Positions 1-8,880 are shown, numbered from the stretch's first letter. The stretch: 64,000 nucleotides of DNA from JABCYV01 sp035512155 (GCA_035512155.1 DATKEN010000112.1:1-64000), one strand, 5' to 3'. The notes: a model not told the origin generated them from the letters alone. A program made the numbers and translations.

Positions 1-1845
1 CAGTGGTACGCGCAGCACAGAACCTTCTGACAGAATCACCGATCTCTCAATGAAGTTTTCCAGTTCTCCCACGTTCCCCGGCCACTCCCAGCTGACTAAA
101 GCCTGCATGGTTTGCGTAGGAATAGTGTCGATTGGCTTGCTCATACGGCGAGCAAACTTCTGAACGAAGTAGCGCACCAGAAGAGGGATGTCGGGTCCGG
201 CGATCGCGTAATGGGGGCATGCGGATGGGAAAAACATTCAAGCGATAATAAAGGTCGCTTCGAAACTCGCGTTCAGCCACGCTCTTGGCTAAGTCCCGAT
301 TGGTAGCGGCGACCAATCGTATATTGACTTTGATGGTGCGAGTGCTGCCCAGTCTTTCGAACTCCTGGTCCTGCAACACGCGCAGCAGCTTCGGCTGCAG
401 CTCCAAGGGGATATCGCCCACCTCGTCGAGAAACAGAGTTCCCTTGTCCGCCAATTCCAGGCGCCCTACTTTCTGGCTGATAGCGCCAGTAAATGCCCCT
501 TTCTCATGCCCGAACAGTTCGCTTTCCAGCAGTCCCGTGGGAATTGCAGCGCAGTTCAATTTGATAAAACTCCCGTCCTTGCGGGCGCTCATGCGATGGA
601 TGGCGCGAGCGATTAATTCCTTGCCCGTACCTGTATCACCCAGAACGAGCACGGTGGCGTTGCTGGGTGCGACCGTCCTGGCTTGTCCCAGCACGCGCTT
701 GAGCGGCGCGCTCTCGCCTACGATTTCTTCGAAGTTGAGTTCGCTGCGAATCTCATCTTCCAGGTAGAGTTTTTCTTTGGCCAGCTTGTCTGTGAGCTCC
801 GCGATTTCCCGGTAGGCCCGGGCATTGTCCAAGGCAAGCGCTACTTGTGCCGCCACCTGCTGCAAGAGCCCGATATCGCGGAACTCGAAGGCATTTTCCT
901 TAGTGCTTCCCAGATTCAGAGTCCCTAGTTCACCCTTGCGCGTAATCAGTGGAATGCAGCACAGGGACTGGATCCCCTGCTCCAACATCTGGCTTACATA
1001 GCTAGATTGAATTCCCGACAGATCTTCCTTGCTGAAGATCTTCGTCTCTCTCTCCAGTAACGCATGGCCCGCTGGGGTTTCTTTGACTGGGAGCGTGGTG
1101 TCCAAGCCGGCCAGTCCTTTGGTCAACGGTGAATCCAGCGGATACAAAGACAGAGAATGCGCAGCTTCGTTGTAAACGGCCACACTGGCGTAGTCATGCC
1201 GAATCATTCGGTGCATGAAGTCAGAAATCGCGGAAAACAGCTTCTGCAGGTCGCGGTTGGTGAGCAGAGTAGTATTGACCTCTAATAGCATCTGCAAGCG
1301 TTCCTTCTCCTGCTGAAGAGCCTCGCGGGTAAGTGCGTTCTCCACCGCCATCGCGACCAGGTCGGCAACCCGGGGTAGAAGCCGCAGATCCTTTTCACCG
1401 TAAGCATTTGCCCAGAACTGCCCAGCCCCAGCGCACCCAAGCGCTTTTGCGCGGTGGTCAGCGGCAACCAGCAATACGATCGCAAGCCTTTTTTTCGCAG
1501 CAAGCTAAGGACAGGGGGAAAGCGTGGGTCCGATTCCACATCAGGAACTACCAGCGGCTGCTGATTCTGCCACGCCCAACCGGCGGGCGATTCCGCCACC
1601 GGCACTTCCAGGGGAGATGTCACCAAATCTTTGCCCTCCCAAATGTAGAGTCGCATCACATTATTGATTGGGTCGTGCAAGGAGAAGTTGGCAAATTCTG
1701 CAGCCGCTACTTTGCGCAATCGCTCCGCCATTTCAACAAACAGTTCGGGCAAGCTGCGGTGGTGGACCATGAGGTCCGCCATTTCCAGTAGCGCCTCGTA
1801 ACGGCGAAGATCTGCGTCGGAGTCGAAGTGGCTATCCGAACTCAT
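1..1845 (-). pseudogene. GAF-domain sigma-54-dependent activator, two frameshifts, cut by window edge
   Basis: The protein belongs to the FhlA/NifA-type enhancer-binding family that opens sigma-54 promoters. Reading from 1845 down, it has a first GAF domain, a second GAF domain (around 1250-830) and a sigma-54 AAA+ domain with Walker A GDTGTGKELIARAIH, the sigma-54 contact motif GAFTGA and Walker B GTLFLDEVGD. The reading frame changes twice. Near 1411-1420 the GAF1 frame (ends LGALGLGSSG) must be joined to ANAYGEKDLRLL in another frame. Near 195-200 the frame containing RMPPLRDRR must be joined to DIPLLVRYFVQKF, which runs to base 1 with WPGNVGELENFIERS. The Fis-type HTH expected at the C-terminus would lie outside the window. 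Each shift is consistent with one base lost or gained, so this is either a decayed gene or sequence error. The protein family is clear; whether the gene works is not. Confidence 0.8.
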
Positions 1846-2057
1846 TTGCCCCGAGCTTGTCTAAATTTGCGCCCCTGGTACAAACAGGACGTTGTTGTCA
1901 AGAATAGTGACATAGACGTTCGAGCTGACCAGCTTTATGTTTCCTTGTTCTGTTTTCCGAACAAACATCGCGCGCTATCGCCAAGTGGCTAAGCCATTTG
2001 GAGCAGTCGAGAGCTCGTCTGCTCAATGACCAAGCATGTGGGGTGCCAAATTGGAAC

Positions 2058-2597
2058 TTAAAGAATCGCAGAAAGGCGCGCGGCGCGGGCGGGATGCTCC
2101 ATGATTGCCAGTTGACTGGTGAGATCGCCGAGATGTTGATAGCTGTCCACCAGCCGACCCGTTGAGAGACGGGTGCCCGGCAACGCGATTCCCAAATACA
2201 ATCTCGCCATTGCCAATATGGCATAGAGCCGCAAGCGGAGGGCGCTATCGATCAGCCGCTGCCCGGCGGCGGCAATCGTGGGATCAGAACTGCGTGCGGT
2301 TGCCTCACCCAATCTCAATAGGATGGATGCGTTATGGGCTGTGTTTCCAACATAGTCGAGAGCGGCGCGCAGTCGTTCCCTCTGGACTGCGCGAAACTCG
2401 CCAGGGACGAGGTTGAGCCGCAAGAATTCCTCTTCTTCGGGATCCATGAGGTTTCGGAAGGCGTCCATGTCAACGGGTCGCGTTCGGCCGGCCAAGTCAT
2501 CCAGGCTGCTCACAGCCGCAGTTTGCCCGCGCGCTGCCTGCAGCAACAGCAGCAGCAAAATCAGCGATATCGCAACCAGGCCAATCGAGAGAATCAT
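2058..2597 (-). CDS. hypothetical protein with N-terminal membrane anchor
   Basis: I do not recognise this 179-residue protein. It starts with a strongly hydrophobic stretch (ISLILLLLLL, residues 9-18) ending in QAARGQT, which could be a signal peptide or a single membrane anchor. The rest is mostly helical and rich in Ala, Leu and Arg (for example LRLYAILAMARLYLGIAL), with an acidic patch DPEEEEF. It stands alone between the GAF regulator and a plus-strand hypothetical gene. Codon use looks like that of its neighbours, and the other-frame readings across it are less protein-like. Confidence 0.6.
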   Translation of the reverse strand: MILSIGLVAISLILLLLLLQAARGQTAAVSSLDDLAGRTRPVDMDAFRNLMDPEEEEFLRLNLVPGEFRAVQRERLRAALDYVGNTAHNASILLRLGEATARSSDPTIAAAGQRLIDSALRLRLYAILAMARLYLGIALPGTRLSTGRLVDSYQHLGDLTSQLAIMEHPARAARLSAIL

Positions 2598-2789
2598 AGC
2601 AGTCGCAGAGGCCGCAGTTTAACACTCCGCCGTTCGAGGTGGGCCAGAATTAATTTAGTCTTTTCGGGTGAAACTGCTTTCTGAGTGGTTCTGTCAGTTC
2701 AACCATGGTAATGTGTGCCAGATCAGCACAGCTGTGACTCCGGACTGCAGATCGGGCGCGTTTCGGAAATCCGAACAAAAGCAAAAAAC

Positions 2790-3224
2790 ATGACTTTAAA
2801 GTCGGCTATTGAGGATGTGATTGGGACGACGCTAGCGGCGGTCTCGGGAGTTCTCGGGAAACTGGAATACCTTTCCCGCCTGCGCCGTGGCAGGGGAAGT
2901 CCCTACACCCATTGGGGTATTAGCAGAGCTTATGGCGAGGCGGCGGCGCAAGAGGCGCTGGCCGAAGCACACCGTCTGTTGTTCCTCAGAGTACTGCAGA
3001 CTCCACTCAAGGAACTGCAGAACGACGTCGAGATTTCAAGCGAAGCGTCGCAGATGAAGCCGAAGGAATATGTGGAGAATCTGCGCGGTGATTCGCGCAT
3101 TCTGCTGCCGCAGGATCTCGGCGGCGGATCGGCGCGGCACTTCAGTTCAGTACTGCACGCTCTTTTGAGTCTGGCTTCGCATCAGAGGACAAGGACTCCA
3201 AAGGACGCCACTCCCCCAATTTGA
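2790..3224 (+). CDS. hypothetical protein, tail-to-tail with XRE regulator
   Basis: This is a 144-residue soluble protein of unknown function. ATG 2790 is chosen because the residues before it are low-complexity and the protein-like sequence begins with MTLKSAIEDVIGTTLAAVSG. The central part (YTHWGISRAYGEAAAQEAL) looks like a conserved block, followed by helices and an unstructured C-terminus. Its last 83 bases overlap the 3' end of the oppositely oriented XRE regulator gene, so the poor C-terminal tail may simply be antisense to that gene. No membrane segment or signal peptide is seen. Confidence 0.6.
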   Translation: MTLKSAIEDVIGTTLAAVSGVLGKLEYLSRLRRGRGSPYTHWGISRAYGEAAAQEALAEAHRLLFLRVLQTPLKELQNDVEISSEASQMKPKEYVENLRGDSRILLPQDLGGGSARHFSSVLHALLSLASHQRTRTPKDATPPI

Positions 3225-3948
3225 GTGCGATACCTACTACCTGACCAATCACCTCCGCACTTTGGGGATGTCTCAGGATCCGCACCGGTGCCGGGGACAA
3301 CGAGTGCGGTTGTAGGACGATGTTTTCTCCCTTCATGGTGCACCAGCAACAGGTATATCCTTCCCGTGTTTCTACGAAGTAAATCGGACGCTCGTATTCA
3401 GACCGCCACATTCCGTGAACAATCTTGTTCCGTGACTCATCTATTTGCAGAAAAGTACCGGGCGGAAGGATTGGATACATAGTGAAATCCTCACTTCCGA
3501 TGTAGCCGTAAAAATAGTGATCGCTGGCGAATTGAGTCAGATAAGTCAGCGGAACGAGTCCCCATTGCTCCACCATCCGGCCCAAGTTGCCGGTTCGGCG
3601 CGGGTCGAATGCAGGATCTAGCCGAGTCGGCATCTGTACCGCAGAAGCACTTTGCAGGATCTCGCAGCGATGGGATCTGGGGGGAAGGCTGAGTTTCACA
3701 TCCGGAACCGAGGCATTAACATCAATGCCGTACCACGACAACAAGTCGCGGAGGTCGCGACGGTAAATCACGGCGAGAGAGTACAGCCGAAAAATGCTGG
3801 GAACCAGACCTTTCGTTTCAATGTCGGACAGACGGCTGGGGCTGACAGCAAATTCATCGTTGCCATGCCTCTCGGCAATGCGCGCACTTGCGCTTTCGAC
3901 GTCACGCATGGTGAGGCCGAGCCGCTCACGTGATGCTCGTAGATTCAA
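3142..3948 (-). CDS. XRE-family transcriptional regulator
   Basis: This 268-residue protein begins with a helix-turn-helix of the Cro/CI (XRE) type at about residues 3-65: LRASRERLGLTMRDVESAS, then a recognition helix region with SPSRLSDIETKG. The remaining 200 residues look like a ligand- or peptidase-fold-like sensor module (YGYIGSEDFTMYPILPPGTF, then QIDESRNKI), resembling the beta-rich S24/LexA-like half of some XRE repressors. I see no clear Ser-Lys self-cleavage pair. It is transcribed alone and its 3' end overlaps the convergent hypothetical gene. The target is unknown. Confidence 0.8.
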   Translation of the reverse strand: MNLRASRERLGLTMRDVESASARIAERHGNDEFAVSPSRLSDIETKGLVPSIFRLYSLAVIYRRDLRDLLSWYGIDVNASVPDVKLSLPPRSHRCEILQSASAVQMPTRLDPAFDPRRTGNLGRMVEQWGLVPLTYLTQFASDHYFYGYIGSEDFTMYPILPPGTFLQIDESRNKIVHGMWRSEYERPIYFVETREGYTCCWCTMKGENIVLQPHSLSPAPVRILRHPQSAEVIGQVVGIALKLGEWRPLESLSSDAKPDSKERAVLN

Positions 3949-4211
3949 CCCAGCAGCCAGAATAGCTGGATCCCCCTTAGTTTTATCAAGACGCTATGCG
4001 CGAACAATTCTCGTGCTGCGCGGCGAGTGAACTTGCCTCGTGTGTCCGTTCTCCATGCGGGTTTCGCGGCCAAGACGACCCACGACTTCCTCGGATCGTA
4101 GTTGCGGTCAGCGGTCGCCTTCTGCATCTTCCAGGCGGTTCGCGCCTTCCGCTGTGACATAAGTCGGAACAATAAACCAAACTGGGTCTGGGGCAAAGAG
4201 TTTTTATTGCT
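3949..4211. other. intergenic stretch, no gene recognised
   Basis: This is the upstream part of a 372-base gap between the divergent XRE regulator and the small protein gene at 4321. It should hold the promoter of the regulator on the minus strand, but I cannot point to convincing -35/-10 hexamers. A 90-codon minus-strand frame crosses it without family resemblance. Confidence 0.4.
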
Positions 4212-4227
4212 TGGCACTTTTCATGCC
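4212..4227 (+). promoter_or_regulatory. possible sigma-54 (-24/-12) promoter
   Basis: The sequence TGGCACTTTTCATGCC has the GG (4213-4214) and GC (4225-4226) dinucleotides separated by exactly ten bases, as sigma-54 requires. It matches the -24 element fully, with ATGC in place of TTGC. Transcription would start near 4238, 80 bases before the gene at 4321. A match this good can occur by chance in a window this size, so the call is tentative. Confidence 0.3.
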
Positions 4228-4308
4228 CCTTGCTCGCAGGGGATCAAAGGCTACGATTCGTATGCAGCTAACTAATGGGCATCCAATCTTCCCAATCCGC
4301 GATCCCGG

Positions 4309-4314
4309 TATAAT
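4309..4314 (+). promoter_or_regulatory. -10 hexamer TATAAT placed for a leaderless transcript
   Basis: A perfect TATAAT ends six bases before the ATG at 4321. A start site 6-7 bases downstream of the -10 element would fall on or next to the A of the start codon, giving a message without a leader. No good -35 hexamer is visible. Confidence 0.45.
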
Positions 4315-4320
4315 TTACCC

Positions 4321-4560
4321 ATGGCGCGGGGCTGGGAGAGTAAGTCAGTTGAGGAACAGCAAGCAGCGGCCAGTACTCCGACTGAATTGAAACAACAACT
4401 TACCCGAGAACAGCTAGACCAGAAACGCCAGCGAGATGCTCTGTTATTGGCCCGCAAGCATATCTCTCAGCAACTCGAAGCAGCTCAAAACCCCCATCAT
4501 CGCCAGATGCTCGCAATGGCTTTGGCTGCTTTGGATGAGCAACTCGCACGACTGGGCTAA
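4321..4560 (+). CDS. small coiled-coil hypothetical protein
   Basis: This is a 79-residue, highly charged, Gln- and Ala-rich protein that should be almost wholly helical: LKQQLTREQLDQKRQRDALL followed by ARKHISQQLEAAQNPHH and MALAALDEQLARLG. The function is not known. It has no Shine-Dalgarno sequence, which agrees with the TATAAT placed just before the ATG. It lies 54 bases upstream of purS but that gene has its own TATAAT, so the two need not be co-transcribed. Confidence 0.65.
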   Translation: MARGWESKSVEEQQAAASTPTELKQQLTREQLDQKRQRDALLLARKHISQQLEAAQNPHHRQMLAMALAALDEQLARLG

Positions 4561-4574
4561 GTCGGTGGTTTGGC

Positions 4575-4601
4575 TTGATTTGCGACCATCTGACGTATAA
4601 T
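4575..4601 (+). promoter_or_regulatory. sigma-70-type promoter of purS
   Basis: TTGATT (4575-4580) and TATAAT (4596-4601) are separated by 15 bases, shorter than the usual 16-18. The ATG of purS is at 4615, so the leader would be about seven bases and lack room for a normal ribosome binding site. Confidence 0.45.
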
Positions 4602-4614
4602 GCGGTTTTCCCCC

Positions 4615-4860
4615 ATGAAAGCTTACGTATACGTTTCGTTCAAGAAGAGCGTTCTGGACCCCCAGGGAAAGACCATCCAGGGTGCTCTTAAGAAAATGGG
4701 ATATAAGGGCCTGGCGGAAGTCCGCCAGGGCAAATACTTCGAAATCACCTTGGATGGCGGTCTGACGCGAACGGAAGCGGAGGCGGAAGTCACGCGTATC
4801 GCGCACGAAGTCCTTACCAATCCGGTGATTGAAGAGTGTCGAGTCTCCCTCGATGAATAA
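4615..4860 (+). CDS. purS: phosphoribosylformylglycinamidine synthase subunit PurS
   Basis: PurS is the small subunit that bridges PurQ (glutaminase) and PurL (synthetase) in the fourth step of purine synthesis, converting FGAR to FGAM. At 81 residues the protein has the family's normal length. It has the typical opening MKAYVYVSFKKSVLDPQGKT, the middle GYKGLAEVRQGKYFEI and the end CEKLLTNPVIEE-like LTNPVIEECRVSLDE. ATG 4615 is preferred over the frame's earlier ATG at 4600 because the family starts with this strand. purQ and purL, which often follow, are not present; glmS comes next after 92 bases. Confidence 0.93.
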   Translation: MKAYVYVSFKKSVLDPQGKTIQGALKKMGYKGLAEVRQGKYFEITLDGGLTRTEAEAEVTRIAHEVLTNPVIEECRVSLDE

Positions 4861-4952
4861 CCGAGCCACCGCCGGGCGAGTAGGGCAGCTCCTCTGGAGA
4901 TGGCGTCCGATTTTAGATTACGGTCTCCCCCGCCGAAACCAGGAGTAATTGC

Positions 4953-6827
4953 ATGTGCGGTATCGTGGGATACGTTGGCAAGAAGCGCGTCGTACCCGTC
5001 ATTATTGACGGGTTGAGGCGGCTGGAGTACCGCGGCTATGACTCCGCTGGCATAGCGGTCTGCGGCAACGGAGACGCTCTACAGATTCGCCGGGCCGAGG
5101 GCAAGCTACGTAACCTGGAAGAAGTAATTCGTCTCAAGCCCCTGGATGGGACCTACGGAATCGGTCATACCCGCTGGGCCACGCACGGCCGTCCTACGGA
5201 AGAGAACGCGCATCCCCATCGGGACTGCACTGGGCGTATTGTCGTGGTGCACAACGGCATCATCGAAAACTACGTCACGCTGAAGAAGAAGCTGATCGAA
5301 GAAGGGCACAAATTCACCACCGAAACCGATACCGAAGTTATCGCCCACCTGGTGGAGAAGTATTACCTCAGGACTGATAACGGCCATCGTCCGTCTCTCG
5401 AAGAGGCCGTCCGCAAGACGGTAGGACAACTAACGGGCGTGTTTGCGTTGGCGGTGATCGCCGTGGATGCGCCGGACAAGATCGTCGCCGCCCGCAACGG
5501 TCCGCCCGCAGTGATAGGACTGGGCAAAGATGAGTACTTTGTAGCATCTGATGTGCCTGCCATTCTGTATCACACGCGCGACCTGTTTTTTCTTGCCGAC
5601 GGCGATCTGGCCGTGATTTCGCCGCAAGGCGTACAGCTCATGGATTTCAATGGACAGCCCATCGTCCGCCAAGTCCAGCATGTCACCTGGGACCCGATCA
5701 TGGCGGAAAAAGGCGGGTTCAAGCATTTCATGCTCAAGGAAATTTACGAGCAACCGCGCGCCGTCCGCGACACCACTCTGGGACGCATCTCGCAGGAAAC
5801 CGGCCACGTTTTCCTCGACGAAATGGAGATCAGCGAAGCGGAATTAAAGGCAGCCAGGAAGATCAATATCGCAGCCTGCGGAACCAGTTGGCATGCAGCT
5901 CAGGCTGGCAAATTCATGATCGAACGCCTGGCGCGAATTCCGGTCGAAGTCGATTATGCCAGTGAATGGCGCTACCGCGATCCCATCATTCCACCGGATA
6001 CGATTACCGTGCTGATTTCGCAGTCGGGAGAAACCGCCGATACCATCGCCGCTCAGCGCGAGGCCAAGTCCAAAGGATCGAAGACTCTAGCCATCTGCAA
6101 TGTGGTCGGCTCCATGATCACGCGCGAAGCCGCAGGGACGATTTATACGCACGCTGGACCGGAAATCGGCGTAGCCTCAACCAAGGCGTTTACCGCGCAA
6201 CTCACCGCCCTTTATCTGTTCGCCCTCTACATGGCGCAAGTGCGCGGCACCACGAACAAGGAGCAAGCTGCGGAAGCCATGCAGGAACTGACGCGCCTTC
6301 CCGGTAAACTCGAGCACCTTCTCACCCGCGAGCAAGAATGCGAAGACTTGGCTAAGGAGTATGTGCGCGCACAGGATTTCCTTTTTCTGGGTCGTGGCAT
6401 CCACTACCCCATTGCCCTCGAAGGCGCGCTTAAGCTGAAAGAGATTTCCTACATCCATGCGGAGGGATATCCTGCTGGGGAGATGAAACATGGACCTAAT
6501 GCGCTGATCGACGAGAATCTGCCCGTCGTCATTATCGCCACTCGCGATCCAAAGAATGAGCTGTCGATGGTGCGTTACGAAAAGACCATCTCGAACTTGA
6601 AGGAAGTGAAAGCCCGCTCCGGACAAGTGATCGCGTTGGCCACGGAAGGCGATGAGGATATCAAAGAAGCCGCTGATCACGTACTCTATGTCCCGGCCGC
6701 GCCCGAAGAGTTGTCCCCAATCCTTGAGATCGTGCCGCTGCAATTGTTGGCTTACCATATTGCGGTGCGGCGCGGATGCGATGTCGACCAACCCCGGAAC
6801 CTCGCCAAGTCGGTGACCGTAGAGTAG
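4953..6827 (+). CDS. glmS: glutamine--fructose-6-phosphate aminotransferase (isomerizing)
   Basis: GlmS makes glucosamine 6-phosphate from fructose 6-phosphate and glutamine, the entry step to UDP-GlcNAc for peptidoglycan and lipopolysaccharide. The 624-residue protein starts MCGIVGYVG, whose Cys becomes the N-terminal nucleophile. The glutaminase half has GHTRWATHG and HNGIIENY. The isomerase half has two SIS domains (roughly 300-430 and 470-610) with CGTSWHAA, SQSGETADT and GRGIHYPIALEGALKLKE, and ends in the family tail LAKSVTVE. The ribosome site AGGAG (4941-4945) is well spaced. There is no sign of a glmS ribozyme in the 92-base upstream gap. Confidence 0.97.
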   Translation: MCGIVGYVGKKRVVPVIIDGLRRLEYRGYDSAGIAVCGNGDALQIRRAEGKLRNLEEVIRLKPLDGTYGIGHTRWATHGRPTEENAHPHRDCTGRIVVVHNGIIENYVTLKKKLIEEGHKFTTETDTEVIAHLVEKYYLRTDNGHRPSLEEAVRKTVGQLTGVFALAVIAVDAPDKIVAARNGPPAVIGLGKDEYFVASDVPAILYHTRDLFFLADGDLAVISPQGVQLMDFNGQPIVRQVQHVTWDPIMAEKGGFKHFMLKEIYEQPRAVRDTTLGRISQETGHVFLDEMEISEAELKAARKINIAACGTSWHAAQAGKFMIERLARIPVEVDYASEWRYRDPIIPPDTITVLISQSGETADTIAAQREAKSKGSKTLAICNVVGSMITREAAGTIYTHAGPEIGVASTKAFTAQLTALYLFALYMAQVRGTTNKEQAAEAMQELTRLPGKLEHLLTREQECEDLAKEYVRAQDFLFLGRGIHYPIALEGALKLKEISYIHAEGYPAGEMKHGPNALIDENLPVVIIATRDPKNELSMVRYEKTISNLKEVKARSGQVIALATEGDEDIKEAADHVLYVPAAPEELSPILEIVPLQLLAYHIAVRRGCDVDQPRNLAKSVTVE

Positions 6828-6964
6828 AAGCTATCTCATAAATAGTAGCTAGTGAAATCGCCTTGCTTTTAACAGTTATCCCTTGGAGTGGCCCGCCATC
6901 CGCTACAAATCGCTGACGTGCATGGGACAGCCTCATTTGGAACGCGTAGCAAAGTGGTTGTTGG

Positions 6965-7441
6965 TTATTGCTGAGGAACGATGTTGGCATGCCGGGCGAC
7001 CTGTTGCCAGCGTCGACCCTGTTTCATCCATATACCGGTGAAGCGGAGGTGCTCGGTTTTCCCGGCGTTCGGCATCTTTCCGCCCCACACCACGGTCTCG
7101 CTACCTGCGGCGATGGCAGCGTCGTCATAGACCCGGAGATACTCGATCTGTCGGTCGTAGGAAGTGATCACCAAGAACCCAGATTCAACCATTCCAAGAA
7201 CCTGCTGCTTGTTCACAAATTTGTTTAACGGATTGGTAACGACCAAATCATCTGACCACAAACGCGCCATCGTCCTCGGGTCGTTGTGGAGGAAAGCCTC
7301 CACTTCTTCAGCATTCAGCCGCCTGACCTCCTCTTCTGCGCGATTGTCGTTACTTGTTGGCTGGTGTGTCGCCTGAGCCGAAGCGAAAATGACCCCGGCA
7401 CCAACCAGCGAGGCGAGGAGCACGGCAAGGGATGCTTTCAT
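6965..7441 (-). CDS. secreted NTF2-like (DUF4440/SnoaL-type) protein
   Basis: This is a 158-residue protein with a signal peptide (LAVLLASLVGAGVIFASAQA, residues 4-23) and an NTF2-like cone fold. The helix EEEVRRLNAEEVEAFLHND, the core RLWSDDLVVTNPLNKFVNK and the end GIWMKQGRRWQQVARHANIV are typical of the DUF4440 type. Members are often ligand-binding or enzyme-like, but no reaction can be assigned here. It is encoded alone on the minus strand between glmS and the VWFA protein. Confidence 0.8.
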   Translation of the reverse strand: MKASLAVLLASLVGAGVIFASAQATHQPTSNDNRAEEEVRRLNAEEVEAFLHNDPRTMARLWSDDLVVTNPLNKFVNKQQVLGMVESGFLVITSYDRQIEYLRVYDDAAIAAGSETVVWGGKMPNAGKTEHLRFTGIWMKQGRRWQQVARHANIVPQQ

Positions 7442-7526
7442 GGCGGGATTCCTTTCTAGTTCATCGAAGAGTCTAACCCGCGCAGAGCAATCGACCCAAT
7501 GGGGCGAGACCTCGTGGATTGCTGTT

Positions 7527-7551
7527 GTAACATCGTCATTACACTCATCGA
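7527..7551 (+). repeat. 25-base direct repeat, left copy
   Basis: The 25 bases beginning GTAACATCG and ending CACTCATCGA recur at 8731-8755 with three differences. The two copies flank the VWFA-related gene. Confidence 0.5.
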
Positions 7552-7702
7552 CCCCGGATTGTTGGTGTAAACGTTGTTCACAACAGTTGAACGGCGAGGA
7601 GCGGTCTGTGGGAACAATTCATCCGAACCACTCGTACTTGGAGTCAAGGCGAATCGCGGTTTGCGAACCTCCAGCATTTTGACTAGCGTAGGGTAGGTAG
7701 CG

Positions 7703-8626
7703 ATGCGCAGACTGATACTTTTGGGGTGGATTTTCGCTGCTGGTCTCTTGCCCGGACAAGAGCCGATCCGGGTCAATGTAAGACTGGTCAACGTTGCCTT
7801 CTCCGTCCGTGACGAGCATGGCGCACTAGTCAATAACCTGGGCAAGGACGATGTTGAAGTATTCGAAGATGCCGTGCCGCAGAAGATTTCCTTCTTTGCT
7901 CGGAGCCTGGATGTTCCTCTAACACTGGGATTGATCGTGGACTTCAGCGGAAGCCAAGATCACTTCTCGAAACAGCACCAGCATGATCTGGAAGTTTTTC
8001 TGAAGGAGGTCCTCGGACCGAAGGACCGGGCCTTCCTAGTGTGCTTTGGCAATCACATCCGGCTGGCCAGCGATTTCACGAAATCCGGCGAGGAACTGAT
8101 GGAACGGCTGAAGCAATATCAACAAGACAACCGGCACATTCCTGAACTAGGACCAAAGGAAGATCGTGAACTCGGCACCGCGTTCTACGATTCCATCTAT
8201 TACTCGGTCACCGAGAAGTTGGCCGACGAGGGTGGCCGGCGGGCACTACTTGTGTTCAGCGATGGGGAAGACAATTCCAGCTCCCACGATATGATGAGCA
8301 CCATCGAAACAGCTCAGAGTGCCAATGTCCTGATGTATGCCATCCGCTATACCGAAAAGAAACACGGTAAACTTACAGCACGCAATCACTATGGCATTCG
8401 GGTCATGGACCGTCTTGCGAAAGAGTCCGGTGGCACCCATATTGATGCTGAAACAACCGATCCTAAAACCTATTTCCCGACAATTGCTGGAGAACTGCGC
8501 AGCTCCTATGAGCTTGCATACTATCCCACCAGTCCGGTTAAGGATGACTCTTTTCGCAAGATTGTGATCCGGCCCAAAGCCACCGGCCTGACTGTGCGCT
8601 CCCGAACTGGTTATTTTGCCCGTTAA
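7703..8626 (+). CDS. VWFA-related protein of the acidobacterial type
   Basis: This is a 307-residue exported protein with a signal peptide (LILLGWIFAAGLLPGQ). The N-terminal block VNVRLVNVAFSVRDEHGALV followed by LGKDDVEVFEDAVPQKISFF is characteristic of the VWFA-related family described mainly from Acidobacteria (TIGR03436). A von Willebrand A domain follows, with a MIDAS-like DFSGSQ around residue 78 and VFSDGEDNSS near 187. The end SSYELAYYPTSPVKDD and RSRTGYFAR is also family-typical. The role is unknown; extracytoplasmic protein binding is likely. It is the best single taxonomic marker in the window. Confidence 0.92.
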   Translation: MRRLILLGWIFAAGLLPGQEPIRVNVRLVNVAFSVRDEHGALVNNLGKDDVEVFEDAVPQKISFFARSLDVPLTLGLIVDFSGSQDHFSKQHQHDLEVFLKEVLGPKDRAFLVCFGNHIRLASDFTKSGEELMERLKQYQQDNRHIPELGPKEDRELGTAFYDSIYYSVTEKLADEGGRRALLVFSDGEDNSSSHDMMSTIETAQSANVLMYAIRYTEKKHGKLTARNHYGIRVMDRLAKESGGTHIDAETTDPKTYFPTIAGELRSSYELAYYPTSPVKDDSFRKIVIRPKATGLTVRSRTGYFAR

Positions 8627-8730
8627 CGCAACCGGCCCTTTTTTAACGTACTAACGCCCAATTGGAGTGCTGGGTGTATCGCTGGCAACTCGGAAATGAT
8701 CAGACTGCGCCGCTGAGCCCGATGACGGTC

Positions 8731-8755
8731 GTAACATCGCGATTGCACTCATCGA
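8731..8755 (+). repeat. 25-base direct repeat, right copy
   Basis: Copy of the element at 7527-7551, with 22 of 25 bases identical. It lies in the 254-base gap between the VWFA gene and htrA, a gap in which I otherwise see nothing definite. Confidence 0.5.
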
Positions 8756-8880
8756 GCGCCATTTATGAGATAGGCTGTAGCGCGCTGTAGAGAAAGAGCC
8801 ACTTTCTGGGGGTGGGGTATGGTTAAAGAAATGAAGGGACGGGCATCTTTGCGAATGCCCGCCCCCTTCGTCGCCACTAA

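Noticed and set aside
1940..1965. TTGTTC...GAACAA inverted repeat after the GAF regulator start
   Set aside because: Six-base arms with an 8-base loop are expected by chance, and nothing links it to a known regulator.
3945..4217. 90-codon minus-strand frame upstream of the XRE regulator
   Set aside because: No family resemblance, rich in Arg/Lys/Trp/Ala as random frames in this composition are, and no ribosome site. It also crosses the likely promoter region.
4861..4952. glmS ribozyme upstream of glmS
   Set aside because: The gap is only 92 bases and I see no ribozyme-like pairing; the gene has a plain AGGAG ribosome site.
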